A stretch of 64,000 nucleotides of DNA from an uncultured bacterium (GCA_905215345.1 CAJMPR010000018.1:1-64000); one strand, 5' to 3'; shown: positions 45,176 through 54,944, numbered from the stretch's first letter. Made by a program: numbers and translations. Notes: generated from the sequence alone by a model not told the origin.

Positions 45176-46594
45176 ATGATAAATAACTATTTAGAAAGGC
45201 AAATTAAGGAAAATTTTCCTTATCAACCAACTCCTGAGCAAGAATTTGCTATAAAATCTTTGGCAGAGTTTCTTCTCACGCCCCGTAACGAGGCGGTTTT
45301 TCTGCTTCGGGGGTATGCCGGAACAGGGAAAACATCGATGGTTGGAGCATTGGTCAAAACACTGGATAAATTACAGCAGAAGACTATATTATTGGCTCCG
45401 ACGGGACGGGCGGCAAAAGTATTTTCTGCTTACGCGGGACATCCGGCGTTTACAATTCATAAAAAAATCTATAGACAGCAATCTTTCTCTAACGATACGG
45501 ATAACTTCTCGGTCAACGATAATTTGACAACACATACATTGTATATAGTAGATGAAGCGTCAATGATCTCCAATGAAGGATTGTCCGGCTCGGTGTTCGG
45601 TACAGGTCGGTTGCTGGATGACTTGATACAGTTCGTCTATTCCGGTGAGGGATGTCGTCTGCTGCTGATGGGGGATACGGCACAGCTTCCGCCTGTAGGC
45701 GAGGAACAGAGTCCTGCATTATTTGCCGATGCGCTGAAAGGCTATGGCCTGGAGGTGCGTGAAGTGGATTTGACACAGGTAGTGCGGCAGGAACAGCAGT
45801 CGGGTATTCTGTGGAATGCCACCCGTTTACGGCAGTTGATTGCCGAGGATGCTTGCCAGTCGTTACCCAAGATTAAGGTGACAGGCTTTCCAGATATAAA
45901 GGTAGTTCCGGGAAATGAATTGATAGACGCACTCGAGACGTGTTATGATCACGACGGTTTGGATGAAACGATTGTGATATGCCGTAGCAATAAGCGGGCG
46001 AATATATACAATAATGGTATTCGTGCGCAGATTCTTTGGCGGGAAGATGAATTGAACACCGGAGATTTGCTGATGGTTGCGAAAAATAATTATTATTGGA
46101 CCGAGAAAGAGAAGGAGATGGACTTCATTGCCAACGGTGAGACGGCGGTAGTGCGTCGTGTGCGCGGCACGCGTGAGTTGTATGGTTTCCGCTTTGCCGA
46201 CGTAACCCTTGCTCTCCCCGATTACAATGACTTTGAACTGGAGGTGAATCTGTTGCTGGATACGCTGCATAGCGATGCACCCGCTTTACCGAAGGCGGAC
46301 AATGAGCGCCTGTTCTATGCCATCCTCGAAGACTATGTTGATATCTCCATGAAGCGTGATCGCATGAAGAAGATGAAGGCCGATCCCTACTACAATGCCT
46401 TGCAAGTAAAGTATGCCTATGCCGTAACTTGCCACAAGGCACAGGGCGGACAGTGGAAAAATGTTTTTCTCGATCAGGGATACATGACGGACGAGTTTCT
46501 TACTCCCGACTATTTTCGATGGCTGTACACGGCATTCACCCGTGCCACCGGTACACTCTATCTGGTGAACTATCCTGAAGTGCAGATTGTATAG
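45176..46594 (+). CDS. RecD-like superfamily 1 DNA helicase/ATPase
   Basis: A 472-residue SF1 helicase. Walker A is FLLRGYAGTGKTSMVGAL, then LLAPTGRAAKVF, Walker B VDEASMI, LLLMGDTAQLPPVGE, and a C-terminal UvrD/RecD motif VKYAYAVTCHKAQGGQWKNV with WLYTAFTRATGTLYLV. It is shorter than full RecD2 and lacks an obvious N-terminal RecD2 extension. It probably acts in DNA repair or replication-fork restart; the exact role is unknown. The start begins 95 bases from the divergent hypothetical gene. Confidence 0.92.
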   Translation: MINNYLERQIKENFPYQPTPEQEFAIKSLAEFLLTPRNEAVFLLRGYAGTGKTSMVGALVKTLDKLQQKTILLAPTGRAAKVFSAYAGHPAFTIHKKIYRQQSFSNDTDNFSVNDNLTTHTLYIVDEASMISNEGLSGSVFGTGRLLDDLIQFVYSGEGCRLLLMGDTAQLPPVGEEQSPALFADALKGYGLEVREVDLTQVVRQEQQSGILWNATRLRQLIAEDACQSLPKIKVTGFPDIKVVPGNELIDALETCYDHDGLDETIVICRSNKRANIYNNGIRAQILWREDELNTGDLLMVAKNNYYWTEKEKEMDFIANGETAVVRRVRGTRELYGFRFADVTLALPDYNDFELEVNLLLDTLHSDAPALPKADNERLFYAILEDYVDISMKRDRMKKMKADPYYNALQVKYAYAVTCHKAQGGQWKNVFLDQGYMTDEFLTPDYFRWLYTAFTRATGTLYLVNYPEVQIV

Positions 46595-46610
46595 ATACAA
46601 TGCTAATCAA

Positions 46611-46647
46611 AAGAAATACGAGGCTCAAGCCGAATCTCTTATTTCTT
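46611..46647. terminator. Bidirectional hairpin terminator
   Basis: AAGAAATACGAG pairs with CTCTTATTTCTT (one mismatch), with inner GGC/GCC. It lies between the converging helicase gene and the small lipoprotein gene. Confidence 0.7.
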
Positions 46648-46674
46648 ATTGATATAGTATATTAATGGTATAGT

Positions 46675-47091
46675 TTATTTATTAATACGACGTACCAATG
46701 CAACTCCTTCTGCCGGCATTAATTTTTGATCTATCAATTCTGGTATTTTGCATGTTAAAGTACCGTCATCATTGTATTGAAGAGTTCCTTCATACACCAT
46801 TTTTCCATTAGGAATAGGCATGCTTACGATAAAAGTTCCTTTACCGGTGGCGGGTGTATAATTATAAAATCCGGTAAAATCCATAGTTTCCATAGCTGTA
46901 ATGCGGCAAGGCATTCCATCTTCGGTGACATTAGCATCAAGTTGAGCTGAAATCGGGAACTCCTTTACTGTACTTTCCCAAGTGCCACTAATAGATTTTT
47001 TACCTGAGTTTTCAGAGTCGTCTTTACTGCAAGAAGTGAAAACTAATCCCATCATTAATACAAAACTCAACTTCATCAACAAATGTTTCAT
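46675..47091 (-). CDS. Small lipoprotein of unknown function
   Basis: A 138-residue lipoprotein: signal MKHLLMKLSFVLMMGLVFTS then lipobox Cys21 (TSCSKDD). The mature part begins KKSISGTWESTVKEF and reads like a beta-rich small calycin-type domain (FTGFYNYTPATGKGTFIVSM, MVYEGTLQYNDDGTLTCKIP), but I recognise no named family. ATG 47091 is preferred because a TATATTTG -7 element on the minus strand lies at 47168-47175, leaving the longer frame's start (47187) outside the transcript. Confidence 0.75.
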   Translation of the reverse strand: MKHLLMKLSFVLMMGLVFTSCSKDDSENSGKKSISGTWESTVKEFPISAQLDANVTEDGMPCRITAMETMDFTGFYNYTPATGKGTFIVSMPIPNGKMVYEGTLQYNDDGTLTCKIPELIDQKLMPAEGVALVRRINK

Positions 47092-47360
47092 AAATAATTT
47101 TTTGTTAGATTGATACAAATATTTGTTTGTTTCAAGCACAGCAAATTTGTGCACTTGAATATTTCCGCAAATATATGTATTGTGCATTAATAAAAATTGT
47201 ATTGTGGAAAAATAATAAATGCTATTTATAGCAGATAAATCAGAATTTCTATATTTCAGTTTCTACTTTCCCTTTTTGTATGAAGTAAATTAATGTTCCG
47301 ATGCAGTATTCGTTCTTTTTCCGCATTTTAGTAAGTAGAACAGCTAAAAGCCAAACAACA

Positions 47361-48179
47361 ATGAAACACATTTATGCTATCGTAACTTTGTTCTTGCTAA
47401 TGTTCGTGGGAACGAGCTGTGAGGATGATTACCGGGATATGGTCTTGTTTGAAGGTGTGGAGCCTATTTACCAGATTGGTACTTGTGATAATTTGGTTTC
47501 ATCTGTAACGTTATACGTGACCGATAGCGATGGAATTGTACTCGGCATAGATGGCGGTGATGGTGACTACTCACTCGAGATAGGTGATGTGAACGTGGCG
47601 ACTGCTGAATTTATAAAAAGCAACAATGATTATCAGCGTATCCGTATTGTTCCGAAAAGTGAAAGTAATACGGCGATTACAGTGAGGGATAGTAGCGGTA
47701 AGAGAACGGTATTGCATGTGCAGGTATACGAGTATTATAAGCTTGTGTGGAATGTAAGACAACGTGGTTTCGGGCTTATCAACGGAAATGTGTCGGATGA
47801 ATCCTGGCGGACGATTCAAATGGATATAGAGAAACTGTTGACGATGAAAATGAACGGACGTTATGAAATGATACCGGCTGATAGGGAAGAACATTTCCGT
47901 GGAGGAGGTACGTTACATGTCTATTCCGATGCTGACAGTGAGACGCCATTGATAGGAACTTATGAGGCGGTTGAGGGGGAGGATTCAAGTATGAACTTCC
48001 GTTTCGTCTATAATGGGGAGGTACATGTCTTTACGGCGAAAAATCCTTTGGCTTCCGTAACACGGACAGATCCGATACAGCCTTTACTTATGTGGGAAGA
48101 AGTTACTTTACTATCTCCTGTTGCGCTGCCCGAAGGTTGCAAGATATATCAGGCAGAACAGTGGATGTATATAAGATAA
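47361..48179 (+). CDS. Lipoprotein of unknown function
   Basis: A 272-residue lipoprotein (signal MKHIYAIVTLFLLMFVGTS, Cys20 in TSCEDDY, acidic residues after the Cys suggesting surface export). The N-terminal part (VTLYVTDSDGIVLGIDGGDGDYSLEIGDVNVATAEFI split over two strands) looks like a Bacteroides beta-sandwich repeat; the C-terminal part (GRYEMIPADREEHFRGGGTLH, LIGTYEAVEGEDSSMNFRFVY) resembles a lipocalin-like domain. No confident family. The frame extends to 47301, but the signal peptide starts at 47361. Confidence 0.75.
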   Translation: MKHIYAIVTLFLLMFVGTSCEDDYRDMVLFEGVEPIYQIGTCDNLVSSVTLYVTDSDGIVLGIDGGDGDYSLEIGDVNVATAEFIKSNNDYQRIRIVPKSESNTAITVRDSSGKRTVLHVQVYEYYKLVWNVRQRGFGLINGNVSDESWRTIQMDIEKLLTMKMNGRYEMIPADREEHFRGGGTLHVYSDADSETPLIGTYEAVEGEDSSMNFRFVYNGEVHVFTAKNPLASVTRTDPIQPLLMWEEVTLLSPVALPEGCKIYQAEQWMYIR

Positions 48180-48228
48180 TGTGATTTTCATTTTTTTGTT
48201 AAGAGTAGATTTATGGAGATTTAATGTG

Positions 48229-48254
48229 CGGGAGGCTTAGGCTTCCCGTTTTTA
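48229..48254 (+). terminator. Intrinsic terminator after the lipoprotein gene
   Basis: CGGGAGGC pairs with GCTTCCCG (one G-T pair), loop TTAG, followed by a T-run. Confidence 0.75.
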
Positions 48255-48333
48255 CTTTCCTAAGTATATGATGCGTTTCTTATAAATGCATCATTCGGCT
48301 CTTTACATTGGGAATGGGAACGGACAGGGGAAA

Positions 48334-48366
48334 AATAAAAGGAACGGGGTTACCGTTCCTTTTATT
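48334..48366. terminator. Bidirectional hairpin terminator before alaS 3' end
   Basis: AATAAAAGGAACGG pairs perfectly with CCGTTCCTTTTATT, loop GGTTA, with A/T tracts on both sides. It probably ends the alaS transcript. No gene is seen in the 278-base gap 48180-48457. Confidence 0.85.
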
Positions 48367-48457
48367 CTATTTTAAAATTGAAGTATCTATAAATTCACTC
48401 AACATAGACAACATCCCGAAGAGATGTCAATTGTTTCGGTAAATCTATTCAAACCGA

Positions 48458-51076
48458 TTAGATACCTGCCAATTCAATCACCTTATCCACAGCAGCACTC
48501 AATCCGTCAGTGTTTTTACCTCCGGCAGTTGCGAAGTGAGGTTGCCCACCTCCACCACCTTGTATCAGTTTGGCAGCTTCTTTCACCAGATTGCCGGCCT
48601 TTAAACCACCTGCAACGAGGTTATCGCTCAACATGACAGTCAGCATCGGTTTACCTTCGTATTCCGTTCCGGCAACAAAGAATAAGTCTTCAGTAATCTG
48701 CCCACGCAATTGGAATGCAATGTTCTTCACCGTTTCAGCCGGTAGCGGAGCACAGAACTTAATTACTTTTACACCATTTATTTCTTGAATGCTGTTCAGT
48801 AGTTTATCTTTCAACTGAGATTCTTTTTCCTTCATGAAGTCTTCCACCTGCTTCTTCAAACCTGCATTCTCATCGATGTACTTGCGGATGGTTCCGGCAA
48901 GGTCGGGAGCATTGTTGAAGAGAGCTTTCAAATCACGTAGTGTATCCTGGATGGTATCCATCATTTCCTCTACACGGGCTCCTGTATAAGCTTCGATACG
49001 GCGTACGCCGGCAGCAACAGAACTTTCGGATATAATCTTCACCATTCCGATATTACCGGTAGCAGCTACGTGCGTGCCACCACAGAATTCAACGGAAGAA
49101 CCGAACTGGATAACACGTACATGGTCGCCGTACTTCTCGCCGAAGAGGGCGATAGCGCCCAGCTCTTTAGCTTCTTCAATAGGAATATTGCGGTATTCCT
49201 TCAAAGGAATGTTGGCACGTATTTTGGTATTTGCGATATGTTCTACCTGGCGAAGTTCCTCGTCTGTCACTTTCTGGAAGTGAGAGAAGTCAAAACGCAG
49301 GGAGTCCGGAGTAACTAATGAACCTTTTTGCTCTACATGGTCGCCTAATACTTCGCGGAGCGCCGCATCCAGCAAGTGAGTAGCGGAGTGGTTGGCAGCA
49401 CAAGCAGCACGCTTGTCGGTATCCACGCAAGCCATCATCGGAGCATCCATATGTTCGGGTAACTTCTTGGTAATATGAATAGGGAGATTATTTTCCTTCT
49501 TCGTGTCAATCACCTCAATCGTTTCAAATTCGTTTACCAATACACCGGTATCACCTACTTGACCACCACTTTCGGCATAGAACGGAGTCTTATCCAGTAC
49601 AATTTGGTATAAAGTTTGGTTCTTTTGCTTTATCTGGCGGTAACGCAGGATGGATGTTTCGTATTCCGTATAGTCATAACCAACAAATTCGGTAGTACCC
49701 TCTTGCAGTGTAATCCAGTCACCGGTTTCGATGGCTGCAGCGTTACGGGCACGTGCTTTCTGCTGTTCCATTTCGGCATTGAACTCGTTGATATCGGCGG
49801 TCATATTATTCTCACGGAGAATCAATTCTGTCAAGTCGAGCGGGAAACCGAATGTATCGTAAAGGGTGAAAGCGTCTTTACCGCTGATTTCCGTCTTACC
49901 GGCTGCTTTGGTATCTGTCATGGTCTTGTCCAACAGGCGGATACCGGTTTCGAGCGTACGGAGGAAGGAATCTTCTTCTTCTTTGATAACTTTGGCAATC
50001 AGTTCCTTTTGTGCAATCAGTTCAGGATAAGAACCACCCATGTTTTCAATGAGCACAGGAAGCAACTTATACATGAATGCCTGTTTTTGCCCGAGGAATG
50101 TATATCCATAACGAACGGCACGGCGCAGGATGCGGCGGATAACGTAACCGGCTTTTGCATTGCTCGGCAACTGTCCGTCGGTGATGGAGAAAGCGATGGT
50201 ACGGATGTGGTCGGCAATTACACGCATAGCGATGTCTTGTTGCTGATTCTGTCCGTAAGTAGTATTTGCCATAGCGGCGATAGCTTTCAACATCGGTTGG
50301 AATACGTCGGTGTCGTAGTTGGAGGTTTTACCTTGCAGGGTGCGCACGAGACGTTCGAAGCCCATACCTGTATCGATTACCTTGGCGGGAAGTCCTTCGA
50401 GGCTGCCATCGGCCTTGCGGTTGAACTGCATGAACACGAGGTTCCATATTTCAATGACCTGCGGATGGTCTTTGTTGACCAACTGACTGCCGGGTATCTG
50501 AGCTTTTTCTTCTGCTGAGCGAGAGTCTACATGAATCTCCGAGCAAGGACCACAAGGACCTGTGTCACCCATTTCCCAGAAGTTATCGTGCTTGTTACCG
50601 TTGAGGATGTGGTCTTTAGGCAGGAACTTCTCCCAGATGGAAGCAGCTTCGTTATCCCGTTCCAAGCCCTCCTCGGGGCTACCTTCAAATACGGTAGCAT
50701 AGAGGTTTTCAGGGTTCAGCTTCAATACATCTACCAGATATTCCCACGCCCATTCAATAGCTTCTTTCTTAAAATAGTCACCGAATGACCAGTTGCCCAG
50801 CATCTCGAACATGGTGTGGTGATAGGTATCATGGCCTACTTCTTCCAGGTCGTTGTGCTTTCCGCTTACGCGAAGGCATTTTTGTGAGTCGGCAACTCTT
50901 TTGTATTTCGCCGGGTGATTCCCCAAAATAATATCTTTAAACTGGTTCATACCCGCGTTAGTAAACATCAGCGTGGGATCATCCTTAATCACCATCGGAG
51001 CCGAAGGCACAATCTGGTGACCTTTGCTTTCGAAGAAACTCTTGAAAGAATCTCTGATTTCATTTGCAGTCAACAT
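48458..51076 (-). CDS. alaS: Alanyl-tRNA synthetase
   Basis: An 872-residue class II synthetase. Start MLTANEIRDSFKSFFESKGH; motif 1/2 region LMFTNAGMNQFKDIILG and CLRVSGKHNDLEEVGHDTYH; GDTGPCGPCSEIH; motif 3 GMGFERLVRTLQG. The editing domain has HSATHLLDAALREVLG and CGGTHVAATGNIG (zinc/editing residues). The C-terminal DHHA1 domain ends GGGGGQPHFATAGGK. The length is normal. It starts 47 bases from a TATCTTTG -7 element, divergent from the M23 peptidase gene. Confidence 0.98.
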   Translation of the reverse strand: MLTANEIRDSFKSFFESKGHQIVPSAPMVIKDDPTLMFTNAGMNQFKDIILGNHPAKYKRVADSQKCLRVSGKHNDLEEVGHDTYHHTMFEMLGNWSFGDYFKKEAIEWAWEYLVDVLKLNPENLYATVFEGSPEEGLERDNEAASIWEKFLPKDHILNGNKHDNFWEMGDTGPCGPCSEIHVDSRSAEEKAQIPGSQLVNKDHPQVIEIWNLVFMQFNRKADGSLEGLPAKVIDTGMGFERLVRTLQGKTSNYDTDVFQPMLKAIAAMANTTYGQNQQQDIAMRVIADHIRTIAFSITDGQLPSNAKAGYVIRRILRRAVRYGYTFLGQKQAFMYKLLPVLIENMGGSYPELIAQKELIAKVIKEEEDSFLRTLETGIRLLDKTMTDTKAAGKTEISGKDAFTLYDTFGFPLDLTELILRENNMTADINEFNAEMEQQKARARNAAAIETGDWITLQEGTTEFVGYDYTEYETSILRYRQIKQKNQTLYQIVLDKTPFYAESGGQVGDTGVLVNEFETIEVIDTKKENNLPIHITKKLPEHMDAPMMACVDTDKRAACAANHSATHLLDAALREVLGDHVEQKGSLVTPDSLRFDFSHFQKVTDEELRQVEHIANTKIRANIPLKEYRNIPIEEAKELGAIALFGEKYGDHVRVIQFGSSVEFCGGTHVAATGNIGMVKIISESSVAAGVRRIEAYTGARVEEMMDTIQDTLRDLKALFNNAPDLAGTIRKYIDENAGLKKQVEDFMKEKESQLKDKLLNSIQEINGVKVIKFCAPLPAETVKNIAFQLRGQITEDLFFVAGTEYEGKPMLTVMLSDNLVAGGLKAGNLVKEAAKLIQGGGGGQPHFATAGGKNTDGLSAAVDKVIELAGI

Positions 51077-51123
51077 ACTTCTATATATCTATCCTTGAGG
51101 TTAATATTCTTGAAAAAACTGTG

Positions 51124-51131
51124 CAAAGATA
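51124..51131 (-). promoter_or_regulatory. -7 promoter element for alaS
   Basis: Reads TATCTTTG on the minus strand, 47 bases before the alaS ATG. It faces away from the peptidase -7 element at 51144-51151. Confidence 0.6.
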
Positions 51132-51143
51132 GCTTGTTTTTAT

Positions 51144-51151
51144 TACTTTTG
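51144..51151 (+). promoter_or_regulatory. -7 promoter element for the M23 peptidase gene
   Basis: TACTTTTG matches TAnnTTTG, 29 bases before the ATG at 51181; it excludes nothing but favours the ATG over the TTG at 51157. Confidence 0.55.
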
Positions 51152-51180
51152 CCGTATTGACAAGCGAAATATTTCCAAAG

Positions 51181-52149
51181 ATGCGCAAAGTTTACTACAT
51201 TTATAATCCGCGGACACAGACTTATGACCGAATCTATCCTACTGTCAGACAGCGGGCGCTGAGTATATTGCGCCGCTTATTTGTGGGCATGGGGTTGGGT
51301 GCCGGTTGTTTTATCATATTACTATTGATTTTCGGTTCGCCCTCTGAGAAGGAGCTACGAAAAGAGAACAGCCAGCTTCAGGCGCAGTACAACGTTCTTA
51401 CGCGTCGGCTGGACGAGGCGATGGGGGTGTTGCAGGATATACAGCAACGCGATGATAATCTTTATCGTGTTATCTTTCAGGCCGATCCTGTTCCCACTGC
51501 TATCCGTAAAGCAGGGTATGGCGGTACGAACCGTTATGAACATCTGATGGATATGGCAAATTCGGAGTTGGTGGTCAATACTACCCAGAAGATGGATATG
51601 CTTACTAAACAGTTGTATATCCAGTCGCGTTCCTTTGACGATGTGGTAGCCATGTGTAAGAATCATGATGAGATGTTGAAATGTATTCCTGCTATCCAGC
51701 CTATATCGAATAAAGATTTGCGACAAACGGCTTCCGGTTACGGTACCCGTATTGACCCAATTTATGGTACTACCAAATTCCATTCGGGTATGGACTTCTC
51801 CGCCCATCCCGGTACGGATGTTTATGCCACAGGTGATGGTACGGTGATAAAAATGGGGTGGGAAACCGGTTATGGTAATACGATTATCATAGATCACGGC
51901 TTTGGATATCGCACTTGGTACGCCCACTTGCGCGACTTCCGTACAAAAGTCGGTAAGAAAGTTGTGCGCGGTGAAGTAATTGGCGGAGTAGGGAGTACTG
52001 GTAAAAGTACGGGACCCCATTTGCATTACGAAGTGCATGTGAAAGGGCAGGTCGTGAATCCTGTGAACTACTATTTCATGGATTTGAGTGCCGAAGATTA
52101 TGATCGCATGGTACAGATTGCCGCTAACCATGGTAAAGTGCTTGACTAA
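51181..52149 (+). CDS. Membrane-anchored M23 (LytM) peptidoglycan endopeptidase
   Basis: A 322-residue protein: cytoplasmic basic start (MRKVYYIYNPRTQTYDRIYP), one transmembrane helix (about 37-58), a coiled coil (KELRKENSQLQAQYNVLTRR), and a C-terminal M23 domain with zinc ligands in KFHSGMDFSAHPGTDVYATG and GPHLHYEVHVKG, plus WYAHLRDF. All ligands are present, so it is likely active. It probably cuts peptidoglycan cross-links in growth or division. A MerR gene follows 26 bases later on the same strand. Confidence 0.93.
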   Translation: MRKVYYIYNPRTQTYDRIYPTVRQRALSILRRLFVGMGLGAGCFIILLLIFGSPSEKELRKENSQLQAQYNVLTRRLDEAMGVLQDIQQRDDNLYRVIFQADPVPTAIRKAGYGGTNRYEHLMDMANSELVVNTTQKMDMLTKQLYIQSRSFDDVVAMCKNHDEMLKCIPAIQPISNKDLRQTASGYGTRIDPIYGTTKFHSGMDFSAHPGTDVYATGDGTVIKMGWETGYGNTIIIDHGFGYRTWYAHLRDFRTKVGKKVVRGEVIGGVGSTGKSTGPHLHYEVHVKGQVVNPVNYYFMDLSAEDYDRMVQIAANHGKVLD

Positions 52150-52175
52150 TATTTAATACCTAATATTTATATCTT

Positions 52176-52577
52176 GTGCTGAATACGGATAAAAACCTGA
52201 AGTTGTATTACTCCATTGGTGAGGTTGCTGAGATGTTTGATGTGAACGAGTCTCTGCTTCGTTTTTGGGAAAAAGAGTTTCCGCAACTCAGTCCCAAAAA
52301 AGGTGGACGTGGTGTGCGTCAATACCGTAAAGAGGATATTGAAACCGTGAAACTGATTTATCATTTGGTAAAGGAACGTGGTATGACTTTGCCCGGTGCC
52401 CGCCAACGGATGAAAGATAATAAAGAAGCCACTCTGCGTAACTTTGAAATCGTAGAGCGGCTGAAATCTATTCGTGAAGAACTTCTTGGCATGAAAAGTG
52501 CTCTCGATGCGTTTACGTACGAGCAGGTTGATGCACTAAAAGAAAACTTAGAAGAGTATGAACATGTGACTAAATAG
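52176..52577 (+). CDS. MerR-family transcriptional regulator
   Basis: A 133-residue protein from a GTG start. The winged-helix part is YYSIGEVAEMFDVNESLLRFW EKEF, then GGRGVRQYRKEDIETVKLIY; a helical dimerisation tail follows (MTLPGARQRMKDNKEATLRN, RLKSIREELLGMKSALDAFT). No Cys ligand for metal is present, so it is not a metal sensor of the CueR type. It follows the M23 gene, but its own target is unknown. The last 29 codons (from 52491) recur as a diverged fragment at 55665-55742, about 3.2 kb downstream. Confidence 0.92.
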   Translation: MLNTDKNLKLYYSIGEVAEMFDVNESLLRFWEKEFPQLSPKKGGRGVRQYRKEDIETVKLIYHLVKERGMTLPGARQRMKDNKEATLRNFEIVERLKSIREELLGMKSALDAFTYEQVDALKENLEEYEHVTK

Positions 52578-52668
52578 TATTCAACGATTCCTATTTCTTA
52601 TTTATGCGAATCAGCAGTTGATTTAATTCCTTTTTCCGTTTTACTCTAATAATTGCACTCTTTCACAC

Positions 52669-52742
52669 ACCTATCTGCGTAGGCTCGCGCACTTATCTGT
52701 ATTGGCTTCTGCAGATAAGTGCGCGAGCCTACGCAGATAGGT
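52669..52742. repeat. 31-bp perfect inverted repeat (GC-rich hairpin)
   Basis: The arm 52669-52699, starting ACCTATCTGCGTAGGCTCGC, is exactly complementary to 52712-52742; the loop is 12 bases. It lies between merR and the minus-strand lipoprotein gene and is more GC-rich than its surroundings. The 232-base gap 52578-52809 holds nothing else I can support. Confidence 0.9.
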
Positions 52743-52809
52743 ATGTTGATTTCATTTAAAAACATTCATGTCTGTACAGTAATACGTCAATTTCGACTGC
52801 TGATTCACA

Positions 52810-54765
52810 TTATTTATTGGATTTAATTAGTATAGGGAGATTGGTGTTTTTATTAATAGTATAGCGATATTCTATATCATATCCTTTATTACTTAAGTCA
52901 TCCAATTTGTCATTCATATCTTTTATAGACCCTTTTCCTATATCTCCCCACAGATTTTCTGTTATTTCATTTGTGTTTGCCAATGCATCGTTATAGATGA
53001 ATCCTATTGCTTTGTTTACTATATTCATACCGTCAATGTTGTGATAGTAACATGCATCAATTGATAAATGTCCTTCTGTGTCTTGTAATCTCTTATTTGC
53101 TCCAGCAATATATCCTGAATTATAGCTGACAGGAGATTCAATTGTGCTATTAGAGATATAGCAAGAATAGATTTTATATCCTAATATTGACGACCAGTTA
53201 TTCAAACAACCAACGATTCCTCCAAGACCTTTATTTTCATTAGCAACTCCTTGTGTGGTATCATTAGCAGTTAAAATGATATTATTCGCATAACAACCGG
53301 CTGTAGTGGTATACTCTTCATTTTGGACCGTAGCATATCCTACAATTCCACCAACTGCTCTTAACCCGGAAATTTTGCTATCAACAACTGCGGAAGCATA
53401 GATATTTGCACCACTGCACCAACCAACGATTCCTCCGACACTGTGACCTGACGATGAAATTTTAGAATTTGTTACTTTACAGTTTTTCACTACTCCTTCT
53501 TTCCATTGATATGATAAATCTCCTGTAATTCCACCACAAAGCCGGGTTGATGCTACTATTTCACACTTTGAGATACAGCAATCAATAATAGCGCCCTTGG
53601 CAGCTCCTACTATTCCGCCGGCACCTACATTACATTTTATAGTACCATCATTGATTGTACATCCTTTGATTATGGCAGTTGAATTTTGGTTATTGCCAGT
53701 AACTCCCGCTATTGCACCGCAATATGAATCACCGTATACTTTAGGGGATTCCAGTGTAATATTTTTAACTATACCACCGACTACTCCGAAAAGTCCCCCT
53801 TGTGTACGGTAATTAGCTTGGTCAATATTGTAATATAGAGATTTTATAGTCATGCCGCATCCATCGAAAACTCCATCAAAACTATAAACTGTATAGTCTA
53901 TTGCACCTCCTATTGGTTGCCAAGAACCTTTATCTTCTCCACATATCAACGACATATCTATATCTTTAGTTAACTTGTAAAACTTCTTATTCCATTTATC
54001 GGCTTCTCTACTAATCACTCTATTCGACAGTAATAGTAATTGATCTGCTGTTGCTATTTCATAAGCTTTCTCTTCCGATGAACCGTCTATATTAGGATTA
54101 TCCTCATTGTCGAACATGTTTCCTGAGTTCCCGATAATAACCAAACATTGGGCAGATTTATCCCCATTGCGAGTGGTAACAGTAATTGTTGCTTTACCAT
54201 TTGAAATTCCTTTGACCTTCCCCGTATCATCCACGGTTGCAATTGCCGGGTTATCAGACTTCCATACCAGCAGCTTGTCAGACGTGTTTTCGGGAGTAAA
54301 CGTAATGGTTAATGTCTCTGTTTCATTAACGGCTAATTTGAGGCTTGTTTTATTTATGGATATTGACTCTACTGCAATATTATTTCGGGGAGGTTGAATA
54401 ATCGTAATAGAAGATTTTGCAGAGCCTGCGATTATATGTATATATCCGGTGCGATTATCGGTACCAGACGGATTCTCCTCTGTGATCTCAATGGTAAGTG
54501 TGTGTGTACCGGCTTCTCCGGACGTTTGGTCAGTGGTGAACCATGCAGGGATAGCTCTTGTATCGCTTGTCATTAATTTCCACGATGTATTTACTGTAAA
54601 AATGACTGTAGCTTTCTTTGTGTTTGAAGAAGTCAGATTGATTGTGGAAATCTCAATTTGTACATTGGGAGTTTCCTCTGTGGCTTTACTACACGATGTG
54701 ACAATTGTTATAACTGATACACACATTGTTGCAAGAAATAAATGTTTCAAGATTGAGCTTTTCAT
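52810..54765 (-). CDS. Surface lipoprotein with BACON, Big_2 and GLUG-like beta-helix repeats
   Basis: A 651-residue lipoprotein (lipobox near Cys25, VTSCSKATEE). Residues about 40-125 form a BACON domain (VNTSWKLMTSD, PAWFTTDQTSGEAG, GYIHIIAGSAKSSITIIQ). About 130-210 is a Big_2 Ig-like domain (VESISINKTSLKLAVNETET, VWKSDNPAIATVDDTGKVKG). From about 240 a parallel beta-helix of GLUG-type turns (YRTQGGLFGVVGGIVKNITL, GAGGIVGAAKG, LCGGITGDLS, HSVGGIVGWCSG, RAVGGIVGYA, GLGGIVGCLNN). This architecture suits an adhesin or carbohydrate-binding surface protein; no catalytic residues are seen. It is divergent from a LytTR-only regulator and lies in the probable inserted segment. Confidence 0.88.
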   Translation of the reverse strand: MKSSILKHLFLATMCVSVITIVTSCSKATEETPNVQIEISTINLTSSNTKKATVIFTVNTSWKLMTSDTRAIPAWFTTDQTSGEAGTHTLTIEITEENPSGTDNRTGYIHIIAGSAKSSITIIQPPRNNIAVESISINKTSLKLAVNETETLTITFTPENTSDKLLVWKSDNPAIATVDDTGKVKGISNGKATITVTTRNGDKSAQCLVIIGNSGNMFDNEDNPNIDGSSEEKAYEIATADQLLLLSNRVISREADKWNKKFYKLTKDIDMSLICGEDKGSWQPIGGAIDYTVYSFDGVFDGCGMTIKSLYYNIDQANYRTQGGLFGVVGGIVKNITLESPKVYGDSYCGAIAGVTGNNQNSTAIIKGCTINDGTIKCNVGAGGIVGAAKGAIIDCCISKCEIVASTRLCGGITGDLSYQWKEGVVKNCKVTNSKISSSGHSVGGIVGWCSGANIYASAVVDSKISGLRAVGGIVGYATVQNEEYTTTAGCYANNIILTANDTTQGVANENKGLGGIVGCLNNWSSILGYKIYSCYISNSTIESPVSYNSGYIAGANKRLQDTEGHLSIDACYYHNIDGMNIVNKAIGFIYNDALANTNEITENLWGDIGKGSIKDMNDKLDDLSNKGYDIEYRYTINKNTNLPILIKSNK

Positions 54766-54944
54766 ATAGATTTTCCATTTAATTGTTTATTTAAAGATAA
54801 ACATTCCTTTTCGATAAAGAAAGTCACTCTTTGTTCGTTTCTACAGATATGTGGCACGGAGGTTATAAGCGGTACAAAATCGTTGGGTAATGTGCTAAAA
54901 TAGAATGGTCACAAGAAGAAAGTCGTCATGTTTTGGTTCTTAAT

